NCBI GenBank assembly: GCA_045126515.1
Contig: JBGVOM010000203.1
Location: 1-13,674, forward strand
Reading direction: 5' to 3'
DNA length: 13,674 bases
Source: RUG11237 sp045126515
GTDB lineage: Bacteria; Bacillota; Clostridia; Lachnospirales; Lachnospiraceae
This document shows positions 13,666 through 13,674 of the stretch, one piece after another (position 1 is the stretch's first letter; each line of letters opens with the position of its first letter). The notes under the pieces are model-generated. The model searched no databases. It was given only the letters and a program-made list of their open reading frames with translations, and was not told the origin of the DNA. The translations under genes were made by a program, and so were the position numbers.

Positions 13666-13674
13666 TAGTATTAT

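Overview
The window is the S10-spc ribosomal protein gene cluster of a low-GC Gram-positive bacterium, read entirely on the minus strand (right to left). Several features point to the class Clostridia and most likely the Lachnospiraceae: AT-rich sequence with GGAGG-type ribosome binding sites before nearly every gene, a zinc-ribbon S14, a four-cysteine (zinc) LID in adenylate kinase, and a KOW-domain L14e-like protein between map and infA. The family-level placement is inferred from overall protein similarity and was not tested by a search.

Layout in the direction of transcription (right to left): at 13637-13665 a well-formed promoter faces out of the window on the plus strand, towards a divergent gene not seen here. 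A minus-strand promoter at 13463-13491 is followed by a structured leader of about 240 nt. Then come rpsJ, rplC, rplD, rplW, rplB, rpsS, rplV, rpsC, rplP, rpmC and rpsQ (S10 part), followed by rplN, rplX, rplE, rpsN, rpsH, rplF, rplR, rpsE, rpmD, rplO and secY (spc part), then adk, map, a KOW RNA-binding protein gene and infA. A long, perfect inverted repeat at 233-302 closes the operon. The last 230 bases hold no convincing gene, but they contain a strong inverted repeat that looks like a structured RNA or a repeat element.

The genes supply 21 ribosomal proteins, the SecY channel, adenylate kinase for nucleotide balance, methionine aminopeptidase for N-terminal processing of new proteins, and initiation factor IF-1. 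Most genes are separated by 3-36 nt or overlap by 1-11 nt, as expected for one translationally coupled transcript. Gaps of 60 nt or more stand out: S10-L3 (120 nt), L23-L2 (83 nt), L29-S17 (60 nt), S8-L6 (173 nt) and secY-adk (147 nt). All of them contain potential RNA hairpins. The S8-L6 gap, the secY-adk gap and the S10 leader are the most convincing candidates for RNA-level control.

I see no mobile element gene, CRISPR array, tRNA or rRNA. No new multi-gene system is visible. The points worth checking are RNA structures, unusual start codons (TTG for L5, GTG for S17 and L29), and the fact that the operon stops after infA instead of running on into rpmJ-rpsM-rpsK-rpoA-rplQ.
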